DNA of 46,115 nt from Aromatoleum toluolicum (GTDB lineage Bacteria; Pseudomonadota; Gammaproteobacteria; Burkholderiales; Rhodocyclaceae): the NCBI RefSeq assembly GCF_012911005.2, contig NZ_WTVS01000047.1:1-46115 (forward strand), given 5' to 3'. Positions 8,400 to 17,416 of the stretch are shown piece after piece (positions within the stretch are counted from its first letter, which is position 1; every line of letters starts with the position of its first letter). Both the position numbers and the translations under genes were made by a program. The notes under the pieces are model-generated. The model was not told the origin of the DNA, searched no databases, and was given only the letters and a program-made list of their open reading frames with translations.

Positions 8400-9768
8400 G
8401 GAAGCTTTCCTCGGTGGGAATCTCGGTCGGAACGGGGTGCGGCAGGCGGGCGCTGACGCGCAGGCCGCCGCCGGAGGTGGTGTCGAATGCGAGCTCGCCG
8501 TGCAGCTCGGCGACGCGCTCGCGCATGCCGGTAAGGCCGTAGCGCCCCGGGCGCGGGTCGGGTGGCAGGCCGCGGCCGTTGTCGCGCACTTCGAGCGCGA
8601 CGGCGCCGGGCTGGAAATCGAGCCGCACTTCGACGTGCGTGGCGCCGGAGTGGCGCGCGACATTGGTCAGGCTTTCCTGCAGCAGACGCAGCACCGTGAG
8701 GCCCAGTGCTTCGCCGGTCGGCGCACCGGCGGGGGCGGTGCGGCAGTCGATCCGGATGTCGGGATGGTGGCCGGACCACAGGCGGCAGTAGTCGGCGACG
8801 GCGCGGTCGAGCTGGCCGGTGTCGGCGCCGGCGGGGCGCAGGCGCTGCAGGATCGTGCGCACGCCGTCCTGCATCTGGCCGGTCATCGCGAGGATGGCCT
8901 GGGCGCTGCCGTGGAGCTGCGGCCGGTCTTCGCAGCGCTGCAGGATGGCGCCGGAGATCGCGCGCACCGCGGTGATGGCCTGGCCGAGTTCGTCGTGCAA
9001 CTCGCGCGCGATCACGCGCCGCTCTTCTTCGAGGCGGGCGTGCACGGCGCGTGCGAAGGCCTGGTCCTCTTCGAGGCGCAGGTTGTGCGCGCGGGTGTCA
9101 TCCAACGTGTCGGCGAGGCGGTTGTAGCTCGCGGCAAGGCGGTCGAGCTCGGCGACGCGGTAACCGGGCAGGCGCACGTCGAAGCGTCCGTCGGCACCGC
9201 GCGTGAGGGCGGCGTCGATCTGCGCGAGCGGCGCGAGTGCGCGGTGCAACGCGAAGCGGGCAGCGAGGGCGACGACCAGCAGCAGCGCGAGGGCGGTGCC
9301 GAGGCCGGCGGTGAGGTCGTCCCAGGCGTCGAGCACGGCACGCGAGGCGTCGGGGCGCAACACGATCTGGCGGTCGCCGGCGTCGAAGTGGCGCACCGGC
9401 AGCGCGGGCGTCATGCGTTCGGCGAACCAGTCGGGGGCAAAGCGGCCGGGCTTGTAGGTCGATTCGGGCGACACGTAGAGGCGGGCGCCGTCGGGGGCAT
9501 GCACCTCCAGCTGGTTCGCGCGCAGCCGCCCGACGGCGCGCAGGTGCGCCATCAGGCGCTCGGGGCCGTCGGCGCGGTCGCGCAAGGTTTCGGAAACGAG
9601 CACGGCGACCCATTGCTGCGCGACGTGGCTCGCGGCGAGCACTTCTTCGTGGACCGACTTGCGCGTCTCGCGCACCCACCAGCCGGCGCCGACGAGCAGG
9701 AGCAGCGCAAGCGTGGCGGCCAGCACGAGGCCGACGCGGGTGCCGAGGGTGACCGGTCTAGCATGCAC
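8383..9768 (-). CDS. Sensor histidine kinase (HisKA_3 / UhpB-NarX type)
   Basis: 461 residues. A first membrane helix (about 10-30), a periplasmic sensor region of about 120 residues, a second helix (about 155-175) and a HAMP linker lead to the dimerisation domain with the phosphorylated histidine in RVIARELHDELGQAI. The ATPase domain has LLQESLTNVARHS (N box) and DNGRGLPP / GRYGLTGMRER (G boxes). All key motifs are intact. It overlaps the regulator gene by 17 bases. Its ligand is unknown. It lies between ABC copy 1 and the channel gene but shows no promoter box of the LysR type, so it may be separately expressed. Confidence 0.87.
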   Translation of the reverse strand: MHARPVTLGTRVGLVLAATLALLLLVGAGWWVRETRKSVHEEVLAASHVAQQWVAVLVSETLRDRADGPERLMAHLRAVGRLRANQLEVHAPDGARLYVSPESTYKPGRFAPDWFAERMTPALPVRHFDAGDRQIVLRPDASRAVLDAWDDLTAGLGTALALLLVVALAARFALHRALAPLAQIDAALTRGADGRFDVRLPGYRVAELDRLAASYNRLADTLDDTRAHNLRLEEDQAFARAVHARLEEERRVIARELHDELGQAITAVRAISGAILQRCEDRPQLHGSAQAILAMTGQMQDGVRTILQRLRPAGADTGQLDRAVADYCRLWSGHHPDIRIDCRTAPAGAPTGEALGLTVLRLLQESLTNVARHSGATHVEVRLDFQPGAVALEVRDNGRGLPPDPRPGRYGLTGMRERVAELHGELAFDTTSGGGLRVSARLPHPVPTEIPTEESFHGQHS

Positions 9769-9927
9769 GGTGCGCTACCAGTACAGGCTGCTCGGCGGCA
9801 GGGCAGAGATGAGCGACGGCCCGCACCGGTTCGCTCTTACCTATGCCCTGCATTTGCCTTGCTTGCTGTCGCCGCAAGCGCGGAGTGACAATTTGGCATG
9901 GCCTGCCGATCGCCACTCATCGCCAAT

Positions 9928-10845
9928 TCAGAACACTTGGGTAAATCGCACGACGAGTTTTCCAGACTCCTTAAGACCGTTCTCCACTGCTGTGTCGCGA
10001 CTGAATAACGCGAGTAGCTGTGTGGTTGGCCGGAAGAAATAGGCGGCGCCAACCAAATATTTCGTTGTCCGCAACTCGTTGCGTTGCTTTACGCCGTTGA
10101 TTTCGGTCTCACCACCCCACACATGAGAAAGCCCAATGTTGGCTTCGAAAGAAGGTGAAAATTTATATCGAAGATACGTTTGAACCTGATAGGATTCGTC
10201 CTGCTCCAGTTTTGCACTGGCGGCGCCAAAATCATTGTTCTTTCCATATACGGTGACGTCGCCCGTTAAATCGAAAAGAATGTTATCGGATATCGCGGTC
10301 GTATAACCCCCTTGCAGGGCGAACTTCCACCTATTTTCCCCCAAATTCAAGCGCTCCTTGTTGTCGTACTCGCCGGTGGGAAGAAATAGATACGGTGTGA
10401 TGCCAAAGTATGTACGCGCCTTCGGGTCATTATGCAGCCAAATTGTTGCATTCAGGACAACATCACCCAAGCCTTCAGACTTTCCAAAGGCCGAGAGATC
10501 GCGCTTTCCTTCCAGTTGTCCGTACGGAATTATGATATTTGGATTGACAATGTAGCCACCCATTTCCATGAAATGGTGGTATCTCAGCTGGAAGATGTCC
10601 GAATCCACGCGCGCGGCAATCGGCCGCGAATGCCCGTCGACGTATTGCTTATTTCGTTCGGTGTGCGTGTAAAAGAGCTGAAACACATTTTTGTCTGCTG
10701 GCAGAGCAGTGTAAGCTCCTGGAAGAACGTCTGCAGCATGCGCATGCATGGACAACATCGCCCATGCCGCACCCGCAGCGAGGGTAGTCTGCCAGACACC
10801 GCTATGATTTCTTGAGCGACCTAACATCACTGAATTTCTTTTCAT
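9928..10845 (-). CDS. Outer-membrane channel, phenol-MetA-degradation family
   Basis: 305 residues with an N-terminal signal peptide ending near MHAHAA. Alternating beta strands follow (QLFYTHTERNK, DIFQLRYHHF, GITPYLFLPTGEY, WKFALQGGYTT, VQTYLRYKF) and the chain ends in an aromatic residue (VRFTQVF), as outer-membrane barrels do. Members of this family sit in catabolic clusters and are thought to admit hydrophobic substrates. A strong AGGAGGAG site precedes the start. Its promoter carries the same operator as both ABC operons, which ties it to uptake of the same compound. It is divergent from the LysR gene. Confidence 0.8.
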   Translation of the reverse strand: MKRNSVMLGRSRNHSGVWQTTLAAGAAWAMLSMHAHAADVLPGAYTALPADKNVFQLFYTHTERNKQYVDGHSRPIAARVDSDIFQLRYHHFMEMGGYIVNPNIIIPYGQLEGKRDLSAFGKSEGLGDVVLNATIWLHNDPKARTYFGITPYLFLPTGEYDNKERLNLGENRWKFALQGGYTTAISDNILFDLTGDVTVYGKNNDFGAASAKLEQDESYQVQTYLRYKFSPSFEANIGLSHVWGGETEINGVKQRNELRTTKYLVGAAYFFRPTTQLLALFSRDTAVENGLKESGKLVVRFTQVF

Positions 10846-10941
10846 CGTCTCCTCCTAGTTTTAAGTATACGAATGCCTAAGGCATCAATACTGAGGCTCG
10901 ATCAGCCTTCTTTTCTTGCAATTATTGGCGGATCCGAAATA

Positions 10942-10986
10942 TTACGTCCAATGCATTTTTCTTGCTAAATCAATGCATGAAGTGCA
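10942..10986 (-). promoter_or_regulatory. LysR-type operator in the channel / lysR intergenic region
   Basis: TTACGTCCAATGCA (10942-10955) is followed at the conserved 18-bp gap by TGCATGAAGTGCA (10974-10986), a T-N11-A box. It lies in the 357-bp space between the divergent channel gene and the LysR gene, the usual position for such regulators and their self-control. Nothing else gene-like is seen in this spacer. Confidence 0.65.
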
Positions 10987-11202
10987 TCAAGGACGAGGTC
11001 GCTGTAACAGTGGGTCGTGGCGCTCAGCAAATCCGGCTGTGACATATTGCTTCCCTCGCTGGCGAACGCCTGCGTAAAGGTTGCCGTGCCCAGACTCCGT
11101 GAGATCGGGCAGCTTGCATCGCGCCAAAAACACAGTTCTGATACATTTACTTGCATGAAAGATACGCATTGACGGACTTTATCCGTCACAAAAGGGGGAG
11201 CC

Positions 11203-12090
11203 TTGCAGACACGCAAACTTGAACACCTTATTGCGCTCATCGAACTGCGGAATTTTCGAAAAGCCGCAGACGTAGTTCACCTGTCCCAACCGGCACTAAG
11301 TCGCAGCTTAAGCTCGCTCGAACTCGAACTAGACGTCGACTTATTTGACCGCAGCCACGGAGAATTAGCCCCGAACGAGTTCGGACGAGCGGTTTATGAT
11401 CATGCTCGGAGAATTCAGTTTGAGCTTCGTGAACTTGACCGGACTGTAAGGCGAATAAAGGGTCTTGAGGAAGGCGAACTTCGCGTCGGCCTGGGCCCCA
11501 TGGTAGCGGCGATTTTATTGCCAAGTGTTCTCGTTGAACTTGTGACCAGATACCCGAAACTGCGTATTATTTTGAATATCGCATCCGGGAAGACCAATCT
11601 TCAGATGCTCAAGGAAGATCGGCTGGATGTCGCCGTATTCGATACCCGTGTGATCGAGTCGCGCGATGATGTCACAATCGAAGACCTTCCCCAACATCGC
11701 TTTGGGTTCGTCGTTCGCCCCGAGCATCCGCTCCTTGCAATTGGACGCAATGCCGTCCTGGCTGACTTCAAGGATTACCCGGTTGGAGCGCCCACACTCC
11801 CCCCGCCGCTCATGAGCAGTGCCCGGCAGGCCGGTCTTGATCAATTACAGACGGTCACTTGCGATGACATCGCCACGCTACTTCGCCTATCCGCGGCGTC
11901 GGATCTTGTCGCATTGGTATCTCTTCCCGTCGCCGCATCGCATATTCTCGCTGGCGCATTGGCTGAACTCCCGGTCGAACTACCTTTCGACACGCAATCG
12001 CACATCGGCTTCTTGCACGTCACGGCAAGAACTCTTGGCCCGGCCGCGACGCTCTTTCTCGACCTGGTCAGGGATCGGTTAAGGGAATGA
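11203..12090 (+). CDS. LysR-family transcriptional regulator
   Basis: 295 residues of standard length. The N-terminal winged helix-turn-helix has the LysR pattern (FRKAADVVHLSQPALSRSLS, LELELDVDLFDRS). The C-terminal part is a two-lobed effector domain (ELRVGLGPMVAA). It starts with TTG behind a GGGGGAG site; no nearby ATG gives the full domain. LysR proteins bind T-N11-A boxes and activate divergent genes when bound to an inducer. Boxes of this form occur before the channel gene and both ABC operons, making this the likely activator. The inducer is unknown. Lower GC than the adjacent kinase suggests a different origin. Confidence 0.88.
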   Translation: MQTRKLEHLIALIELRNFRKAADVVHLSQPALSRSLSSLELELDVDLFDRSHGELAPNEFGRAVYDHARRIQFELRELDRTVRRIKGLEEGELRVGLGPMVAAILLPSVLVELVTRYPKLRIILNIASGKTNLQMLKEDRLDVAVFDTRVIESRDDVTIEDLPQHRFGFVVRPEHPLLAIGRNAVLADFKDYPVGAPTLPPPLMSSARQAGLDQLQTVTCDDIATLLRLSAASDLVALVSLPVAASHILAGALAELPVELPFDTQSHIGFLHVTARTLGPAATLFLDLVRDRLRE

Positions 12091-12147
12091 TTAGTTGTCG
12101 GAAAGGCCCCTACAGATTCGACGCGCGTGGGCGCAAGCCAAGCAAAA

Positions 12148-12193
12148 GCCAACCCATGCACTTCAAACAAAAAGATGAAAGGCATGGGTCGGC
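12148..12193. terminator. Hairpin between convergent lysR and aldehyde dehydrogenase genes
   Basis: Arms GCCAACCCATGC and GCATGGGTCGGC pair with one mismatch. AAAAG before the left arm and ATATTTT after the right arm allow it to stop transcription from both sides. Confidence 0.6.
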
Positions 12194-12227
12194 ATATTTT
12201 ACAACGAAGGGCGTATCAGATAATCGA

Positions 12228-13736
12228 CTAGATTGCCATAACTACGGACTTCGTTTCCAGATAGGCGTCGAGGGCAGCCTTACCCATTTCCCTTCCGAAA
12301 CCGGAAAGCTTGAATCCACCAAACGGTACGGCGGGGTCGAGGACATTGTGGCAGTTAACCCAAACCGTTCCTGCCTTGATTTTCGGAATCAGTTGATGAA
12401 CTTTTGAAAGGTCATTGGACCAGATGCTGGCGCCAAGGCCATACGGCGTATCATTCGCCCGCGCGGCAACTTCGTCCAGATCGTCATAGGGCAACGCCAC
12501 CAGTACCGGCCCGAATATTTCTTCCTGAACCACTCGCGTTGTCTGGTGGGCTCCGATAATAACCGTGGGCTTGACAAAGTATCCCTTTTCACCCGCGCGC
12601 GCCCCGCCCGCCACAATTTCAGCGCCCTGCTGCCGACCTATGTCGATGTAATTACATACACGCTCCATTTGCTCGCGAGACACAAGCGGTCCCAACTGGG
12701 TGGCCGCCTCCAGTCCGGGGCCAATTTTGAGTGCATTTGCGGCGTCGGCAATGCCCGATACCACTCGGTCAAACTGCCTCTTTGGAACATAAAGGCGCGA
12801 GCCTGCGCAGCAAGTCTGCCCCTGATTAAAGAAGATCGCGTTCGCTGCACCGGCCGCGGCTACCACTGGGTCGCAGTCATCAAGCACGATGACCGGGGAC
12901 TTTCCTCCAAGTTCGAGGGTCACGCGTGCCATGTTGTCCATGGCTGCCTTTCCGATCAGCTTGCCTACCTCGGTTGAGCCGGTAAATGTGATTTTGTTCA
13001 CCAGCGGGTGGGTGGTTAGCGGCGCACCGGCGGAAATACCGTCACCCGTTACGATATTCACCACGCCAGGCGGATAGCCGGCTTCTTCGATTAACTTACC
13101 GAGATAAAGCGCAGAAAGCGGGGTTTGTTCAGCAGGTTTAAGCACAACCGTGCAGCCGGTTGCCAGAGCCGGCCCTAATTTCCAACATGCAAGCATGAGG
13201 GGGAAATTCCATGCGACGATGGCGGCGACTACTCCTACGGGTTCACGGCGTGTATAGGCGTTGAAGCTTCCGCCGGGTACAAACGGCACGGATACGTCGA
13301 CCGTCGAGCCTTCAATCTTGGTGGCCCATCCCGCCATATAGCGCAGAAAAGCTATGGACAGGGTGACATCGACTGCTTTCGCAATCGTAGCTGGCTTGCC
13401 GTTGTCGATGGACTCAATCTCGGCCATGGCTTGGGCATTTTGTTCGACAAGGTCGGCCAGTCTCAGGAGTAAGCGCTCGCGGTCCATGGGCGTCATCTTC
13501 GGCCAACTTCCAGACTCAAAGGCGCAGGAGGCGGCTTGAACCGCCAAGTCAACATCCTTCGCATCACCAGCCGGAACTCGAGAAATCACCTCTTCTGTAG
13601 CGGGATTTATGACGTCCAGCGTACGCCCGGATCCCGAATCAACCCAAAGGCCCCCGACGAGCATGCGGTGATCGCGTTTGCCAATAAAGTCACGTGCTTC
13701 TCGGCTCAAGCCATTGACGGTTTCGTATGCTTCCAT
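12228..13736 (-). CDS. NAD(P)-dependent aldehyde dehydrogenase
   Basis: 502 residues. It has the family layout with the coenzyme fold (AAIVAWNFPLML, TGSTEVGKLI), the general base in VTLELGGKSPVIVL and the catalytic cysteine in NQGQTCCAGSRL; all are intact. It oxidises an aldehyde to the acid in the cytoplasm. The ATG preceded by GGAGACACAGCA is chosen; one at 13806-13808 would add 24 residues unlike the family. It is the last gene of the minus-strand run downstream of the sulfatase and alcohol dehydrogenase, and would convert their aldehyde product to the acid used by the acyl-CoA synthetase. Confidence 0.9.
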   Translation of the reverse strand: MEAYETVNGLSREARDFIGKRDHRMLVGGLWVDSGSGRTLDVINPATEEVISRVPAGDAKDVDLAVQAASCAFESGSWPKMTPMDRERLLLRLADLVEQNAQAMAEIESIDNGKPATIAKAVDVTLSIAFLRYMAGWATKIEGSTVDVSVPFVPGGSFNAYTRREPVGVVAAIVAWNFPLMLACWKLGPALATGCTVVLKPAEQTPLSALYLGKLIEEAGYPPGVVNIVTGDGISAGAPLTTHPLVNKITFTGSTEVGKLIGKAAMDNMARVTLELGGKSPVIVLDDCDPVVAAAGAANAIFFNQGQTCCAGSRLYVPKRQFDRVVSGIADAANALKIGPGLEAATQLGPLVSREQMERVCNYIDIGRQQGAEIVAGGARAGEKGYFVKPTVIIGAHQTTRVVQEEIFGPVLVALPYDDLDEVAARANDTPYGLGASIWSNDLSKVHQLIPKIKAGTVWVNCHNVLDPAVPFGGFKLSGFGREMGKAALDAYLETKSVVMAI

Positions 13737-13914
13737 TGCTGTGTCTCCATTAGAAGTTGGTTTAGTAAAATTGGATGTCGCTCTTGTGCCTCGAATATCG
13801 CTAGTCATCGTGAAAGCTCAGCCGCGCCGGGCAAGGCGACTGGGAAACTGAACGGCGATCGCGGCGTCCGCGGAAGCGCCGGCTTGGGTATTGACGCTTG
13901 AAGGGCCTGCCTTA

Positions 13915-14349
13915 TTATTCCGACAGACTGACACCCGAGCCCCCCATTTCCTTCGGGACGTCTTTCATCTTCGGCAGCCCGTCCTTTATGCGTAGCTTCG
14001 ACTCCTCGTAGTGGACATGGACGCCGGCGTTGTACGGAAAGTCGGGAATGACCGCCGCGTACACGTCGGTGAGTCCCATCCCGGGATGCTCGGTGAAGAC
14101 GTGGCCTCCACACGTTTTGCACCACTTGCGATAGCTGTGTGGCGTCTTGTTGTAGGTGGCTAGGTTGTCTGCTCCCCGCGTAATCTGTACTGCTTCGGGT
14201 TTCCATAAGGTGAAGGCGTTGACAGGCGCTGCTGACCAGTGTCGACACGACTCACAATGGCAATAACCCATCGCGACTGGCTCACCGCTGACCGTGAAAT
14301 GAACCGCGCCGCAAAAGCAGCTGCCTTTGTAAACTCGTCCTATGTTCAT
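13915..14349 (-). CDS. GFA-family zinc-binding protein
   Basis: 144 residues with the cysteine motifs of the glutathione-dependent formaldehyde-activating (GFA/CENP-V) family: GSCFCGAV, CHCESCR and WCKTCGG, binding two structural/catalytic zincs. Most members have no proven reaction; some react with thiol-aldehyde adducts. Its place between the deleted acyl-CoA synthetase and the aldehyde dehydrogenase suggests a role around aldehyde handling, but this is only inferred. Cytoplasmic, no signal peptide. Confidence 0.8.
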   Translation of the reverse strand: MNIGRVYKGSCFCGAVHFTVSGEPVAMGYCHCESCRHWSAAPVNAFTLWKPEAVQITRGADNLATYNKTPHSYRKWCKTCGGHVFTEHPGMGLTDVYAAVIPDFPYNAGVHVHYEESKLRIKDGLPKMKDVPKEMGGSGVSLSE

Positions 14350-14465
14350 ATGTACATTCCCGTGATGGTGGCACGATGAAATAGTCTCGAACGCAACTAT
14401 TTCCCAGAGTTACACCTGCGTGAAATTTCCCGGTTTATCGAGGGGCCAACCGGGGTTTATTTTTT

Positions 14466-14981
14466 TCATGCGGTGGCCGTTTGTTCCAATGCCAGTTGCT
14501 GCATCATCTGCTCGCGGATCTGGAACTTCTGGATCTTGCCGGTCACCGTCATTGGGAACGCATCGACGAACTTGATGTAGCGCGGCACCTCGTAGTGCGC
14601 GATCTGACCCTGGCAGAAGTCCCGGACCTCGGCCTCGGTCAGCGACTGCCCTTCGCGCACGATGACCCACGCGCACAGTTCCTCGCCGTATTTCCGGTCC
14701 GGCACGCCGACGACCTGCACGTCGAGGATCTTCGGATGGCGGTAGAGGAACTCCTCGATCTCGCGCGGGTACAGGTTCTCGCCGCCGCGAATGACCATAT
14801 CCTTGATGCGGCCGACGATGTTGCAGAAACCCTCGTCGTCGATCGTTGCAAGGGCGTCGACGCGCTGCTTCAGCGTGGCGTAGGTGAGGTGGCGGGCGCA
14901 AGCCTCATCGAAGAAGCGGCCAATGGTCTGACCTATGAGGGGACTAACCGATGAGCCGTGCACATAACTGAGGTGATCCAT
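14466..14981 (-). pseudogene. Acyl-CoA synthetase with large in-frame internal deletion
   Basis: The first 31 residues ([20 protein letters not shown] and onward to EACARH) and the short segment [14 protein letters not shown] are family N-terminus. They run directly into the C-terminal lid domain: [30 protein letters not shown] and [10 protein letters not shown] with the catalytic lysine. Roughly 350 residues holding the ATP- and acid-binding core are missing, and a smaller deletion precedes LTYA. The frame is open throughout (171 codons). It cannot form acyl-adenylate; whether the fragment is made is unknown. The intact synthetase at 1026-2705 probably replaces it. Confidence 0.8.
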
Positions 14982-15112
14982 GAGGTTCCCCCTACAAATT
15001 TCCGGTTGCCGGGCGCATGTCGACGTTTGCTAGCCGGCACACGCCCCCGCGAAGAAAGAAAAATTGTCGAGAAGGCGGCGAGCAAATGTCCCGCGCTGCC
15101 CTTAGACACCGA

Positions 15113-17185
15113 TCACTTTGGCGGTCGAATTGCGTCGGCAGTACTCAGGATGAAGGCCTTAATCTTCTGGACCTCCTCCATGCTGAGTTTCCCCGTGAAG
15201 TCCGGCATTCCGCGTGGCACGTAAGGACCGTTGAAGACGAATCGATCGAGATTCGCGATCACTTCTGGGGCCGAGTAGCCGAGGTTCGGCAAGATCCCAC
15301 CCTTATCGACGCCTGGCACCCCATGACAGAATGCGCAGTTCATCACGTACAGTCCCGTGCCCTCGGCAACATGGTCGGAGTTGTATTTAACGCCCGAAAC
15401 CAAACGTTTCCGCTGGAATTCCGTGAATGCCGGCATCGGAGCCTTGCCGCCGAGGGCGAATGTGTAGACAGTTCCGGGGGTGTTGCGCTCGGACGCCCGC
15501 TGGGTCTGGCCGTACACACCGCCCCAGCCGACTGCCACCGATATGTACTGGCGACCATCAACCTCGTAGCTGATGGGGGCCGCAAGTACCCCGGTCCCCA
15601 TTGGCGAGGACCACAATTCCCTGCCGTTGCTCGCATCAAAGGCAATCAGGCGGGCGTCCGCAGTTCCCTGGAACACGACCTTACCCGCCGTCACGAGCGT
15701 CCCACCGTTCCACGGCGAAACATGCTCCTTGCGCCATACCTCTTTCTGGTTGACCGGATCCCACGCAATCAGGCGGCCGAATGGGGTGCTCGTAGGGGGC
15801 CGCGGATTAACCTCCATCGCCAGGTTCCAGCCAATGCCCGCCATCGCCTGACCCGGCTGCGCCTTGTTGTAGGCCCACTTCTTGTCCTCGGCCAATACCA
15901 GCGGAATGTTCTGCGCAGGAAAGTAGGCAAGTCCGGTCTGCGGGCTGAAGGACATCGAGTGCCAGTTGTGTCCACCGAAAGGTCCGGGTATGGCGTCAAA
16001 CGGCTGGTCAGGGGAACGCGCCTCCGGCAGCTCGATTGGGCGTCCGTTCTTGTCGTATCCGCTGGCCCAGTTCACAGGAACAAAGTTTTTCGCCGAAATG
16101 AAGGACCCATCGGTGCGGTCGATCACGAAAAAGAACCCGTTCTTCGGCGCGTGCATGACGACTTTGCGCACCTTGCCATCGATCTTGAGATCCGCCAGGA
16201 TTAAGTCCTGCGTCGAGGTGTAGTCCCAGTTGTCCGCCGGAGTTTCCTGGTAATGCCAGACATATTTTCCGGTGTCGGGATCTAGGGCCACGATCGAAGC
16301 GACGTAAAGATTATCTCCGCCGCCCGGACTGCGCCGGCGGTGCGCCCATGGCGACGCGTTGCCGGTACCGATGTACATGAGGTTCAATTCCGGATCGAAC
16401 ACCATCGAGTTCCACACGGTGCCGCCGCCGCCTGCCTCCCAATACTTGCCGGCTGGATCCCAAGTCTTGGCCGCTTTCGCCATCGACTCGTCCTCGAATG
16501 GTTTGGAGGGATCGCCGGGGACCACGAACCAGCGCCACGCCTGCTTGCCGGTCTTGGCATCGTAGGCGGTAATGTATCCGCGCACCCCATACTCGGCACC
16601 GCTGTTTCCGATGATGACCTTGTTCTTGATGACTCGCGGCGCACCCGTGATGGTATAAGGGCGTGAGCGATCGGTGATCGTGTCCTGTTCCCAAGTCTTA
16701 GTGCCGGTCTTCGCGTCGATCGCAATCAGACGACCGTCGAGCGAGCCGACGTATACCAAGCCGTCATGAACGGCCACGCCTCGATTGACCACATCGCAAC
16801 ATGCATTCTTTGCGTAGCTGCGCGGCACTGCCGGGTCATAGGTCCATACGCGTTCTCCGGTGCGCACATCGATCGCATGCACCACGCTCCAAGGAGCGGA
16901 AACGTACATCACACCGTTGGCGACGATGGGCGTCGCCTCCACTCCTCGGGTCGATTCGAGGTTGTAGGACCACACAAGGCCCATGTCCTTGACATTGTCA
17001 GTCGTAATTTCCTTCAATGGACTGAAGCGCGTACCCGCGTTGTCATAGCCATGAACCAGCCATTCGGCTACTGGTTGCGCCGCCCATGCCACGCCGGACG
17101 CCAGTGCAAGCCAACCCACCCCGAAGGCGGCGCGCAACCACCGCCGGACGAACCGGCCACTTCGCTTGTCGTCTAATTGATCCAT
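15113..17185 (-). CDS. Quinohaemoprotein alcohol dehydrogenase (PQQ and cytochrome c)
   Basis: A periplasmic enzyme oxidising primary alcohols to aldehydes with PQQ and passing electrons to an attached haem. It has a signal peptide (RRWLRAAFGVGWLALASGVA, cleavage near AWAA). An eight-bladed propeller carries the vicinal disulfide NACCDVVN, the PQQ-contact region and tryptophan-docking repeats. The C-terminal domain has the haem motif CAFCH and a later methionine (GMPDF). Size fits type II enzymes. The ATG with AAGGAG upstream is chosen; an earlier ATG adds eight residues. It follows the sulfatase gene and would oxidise the alcohol released from alkyl sulfates. PQQ biosynthesis genes are not in the window. 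Confidence 0.9.
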   Translation of the reverse strand: MDQLDDKRSGRFVRRWLRAAFGVGWLALASGVAWAAQPVAEWLVHGYDNAGTRFSPLKEITTDNVKDMGLVWSYNLESTRGVEATPIVANGVMYVSAPWSVVHAIDVRTGERVWTYDPAVPRSYAKNACCDVVNRGVAVHDGLVYVGSLDGRLIAIDAKTGTKTWEQDTITDRSRPYTITGAPRVIKNKVIIGNSGAEYGVRGYITAYDAKTGKQAWRWFVVPGDPSKPFEDESMAKAAKTWDPAGKYWEAGGGGTVWNSMVFDPELNLMYIGTGNASPWAHRRRSPGGGDNLYVASIVALDPDTGKYVWHYQETPADNWDYTSTQDLILADLKIDGKVRKVVMHAPKNGFFFVIDRTDGSFISAKNFVPVNWASGYDKNGRPIELPEARSPDQPFDAIPGPFGGHNWHSMSFSPQTGLAYFPAQNIPLVLAEDKKWAYNKAQPGQAMAGIGWNLAMEVNPRPPTSTPFGRLIAWDPVNQKEVWRKEHVSPWNGGTLVTAGKVVFQGTADARLIAFDASNGRELWSSPMGTGVLAAPISYEVDGRQYISVAVGWGGVYGQTQRASERNTPGTVYTFALGGKAPMPAFTEFQRKRLVSGVKYNSDHVAEGTGLYVMNCAFCHGVPGVDKGGILPNLGYSAPEVIANLDRFVFNGPYVPRGMPDFTGKLSMEEVQKIKAFILSTADAIRPPK

Positions 17186-17416
17186 CACGTCTCCTTGTGT
17201 TCTTGTCACGCTCTCGGTCGCCAGGCTGAGCGCCCCGAACGACCGCCGGATTGTTTGGGCCGAGGTGCCTTCAGCCTGAATCCACAGGAGAACTCACATA
17301 CCCCGGGACACAAGACCGTCCGCTCGTCGCCAGACACGCAGCGCTTCGTGAGCACTGCCTGTATCAGTCGCGCCTCCTGGCGAAAGGAGTGCGCGACCGA
17401 CACCGGTGTAGCGCCC

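Noticed and set aside
14410-14901. 163-codon frame overlapping the deleted acyl-CoA synthetase
   Set aside because: Arginine-rich shadow in another frame; the 14466-14981 frame matches the family.
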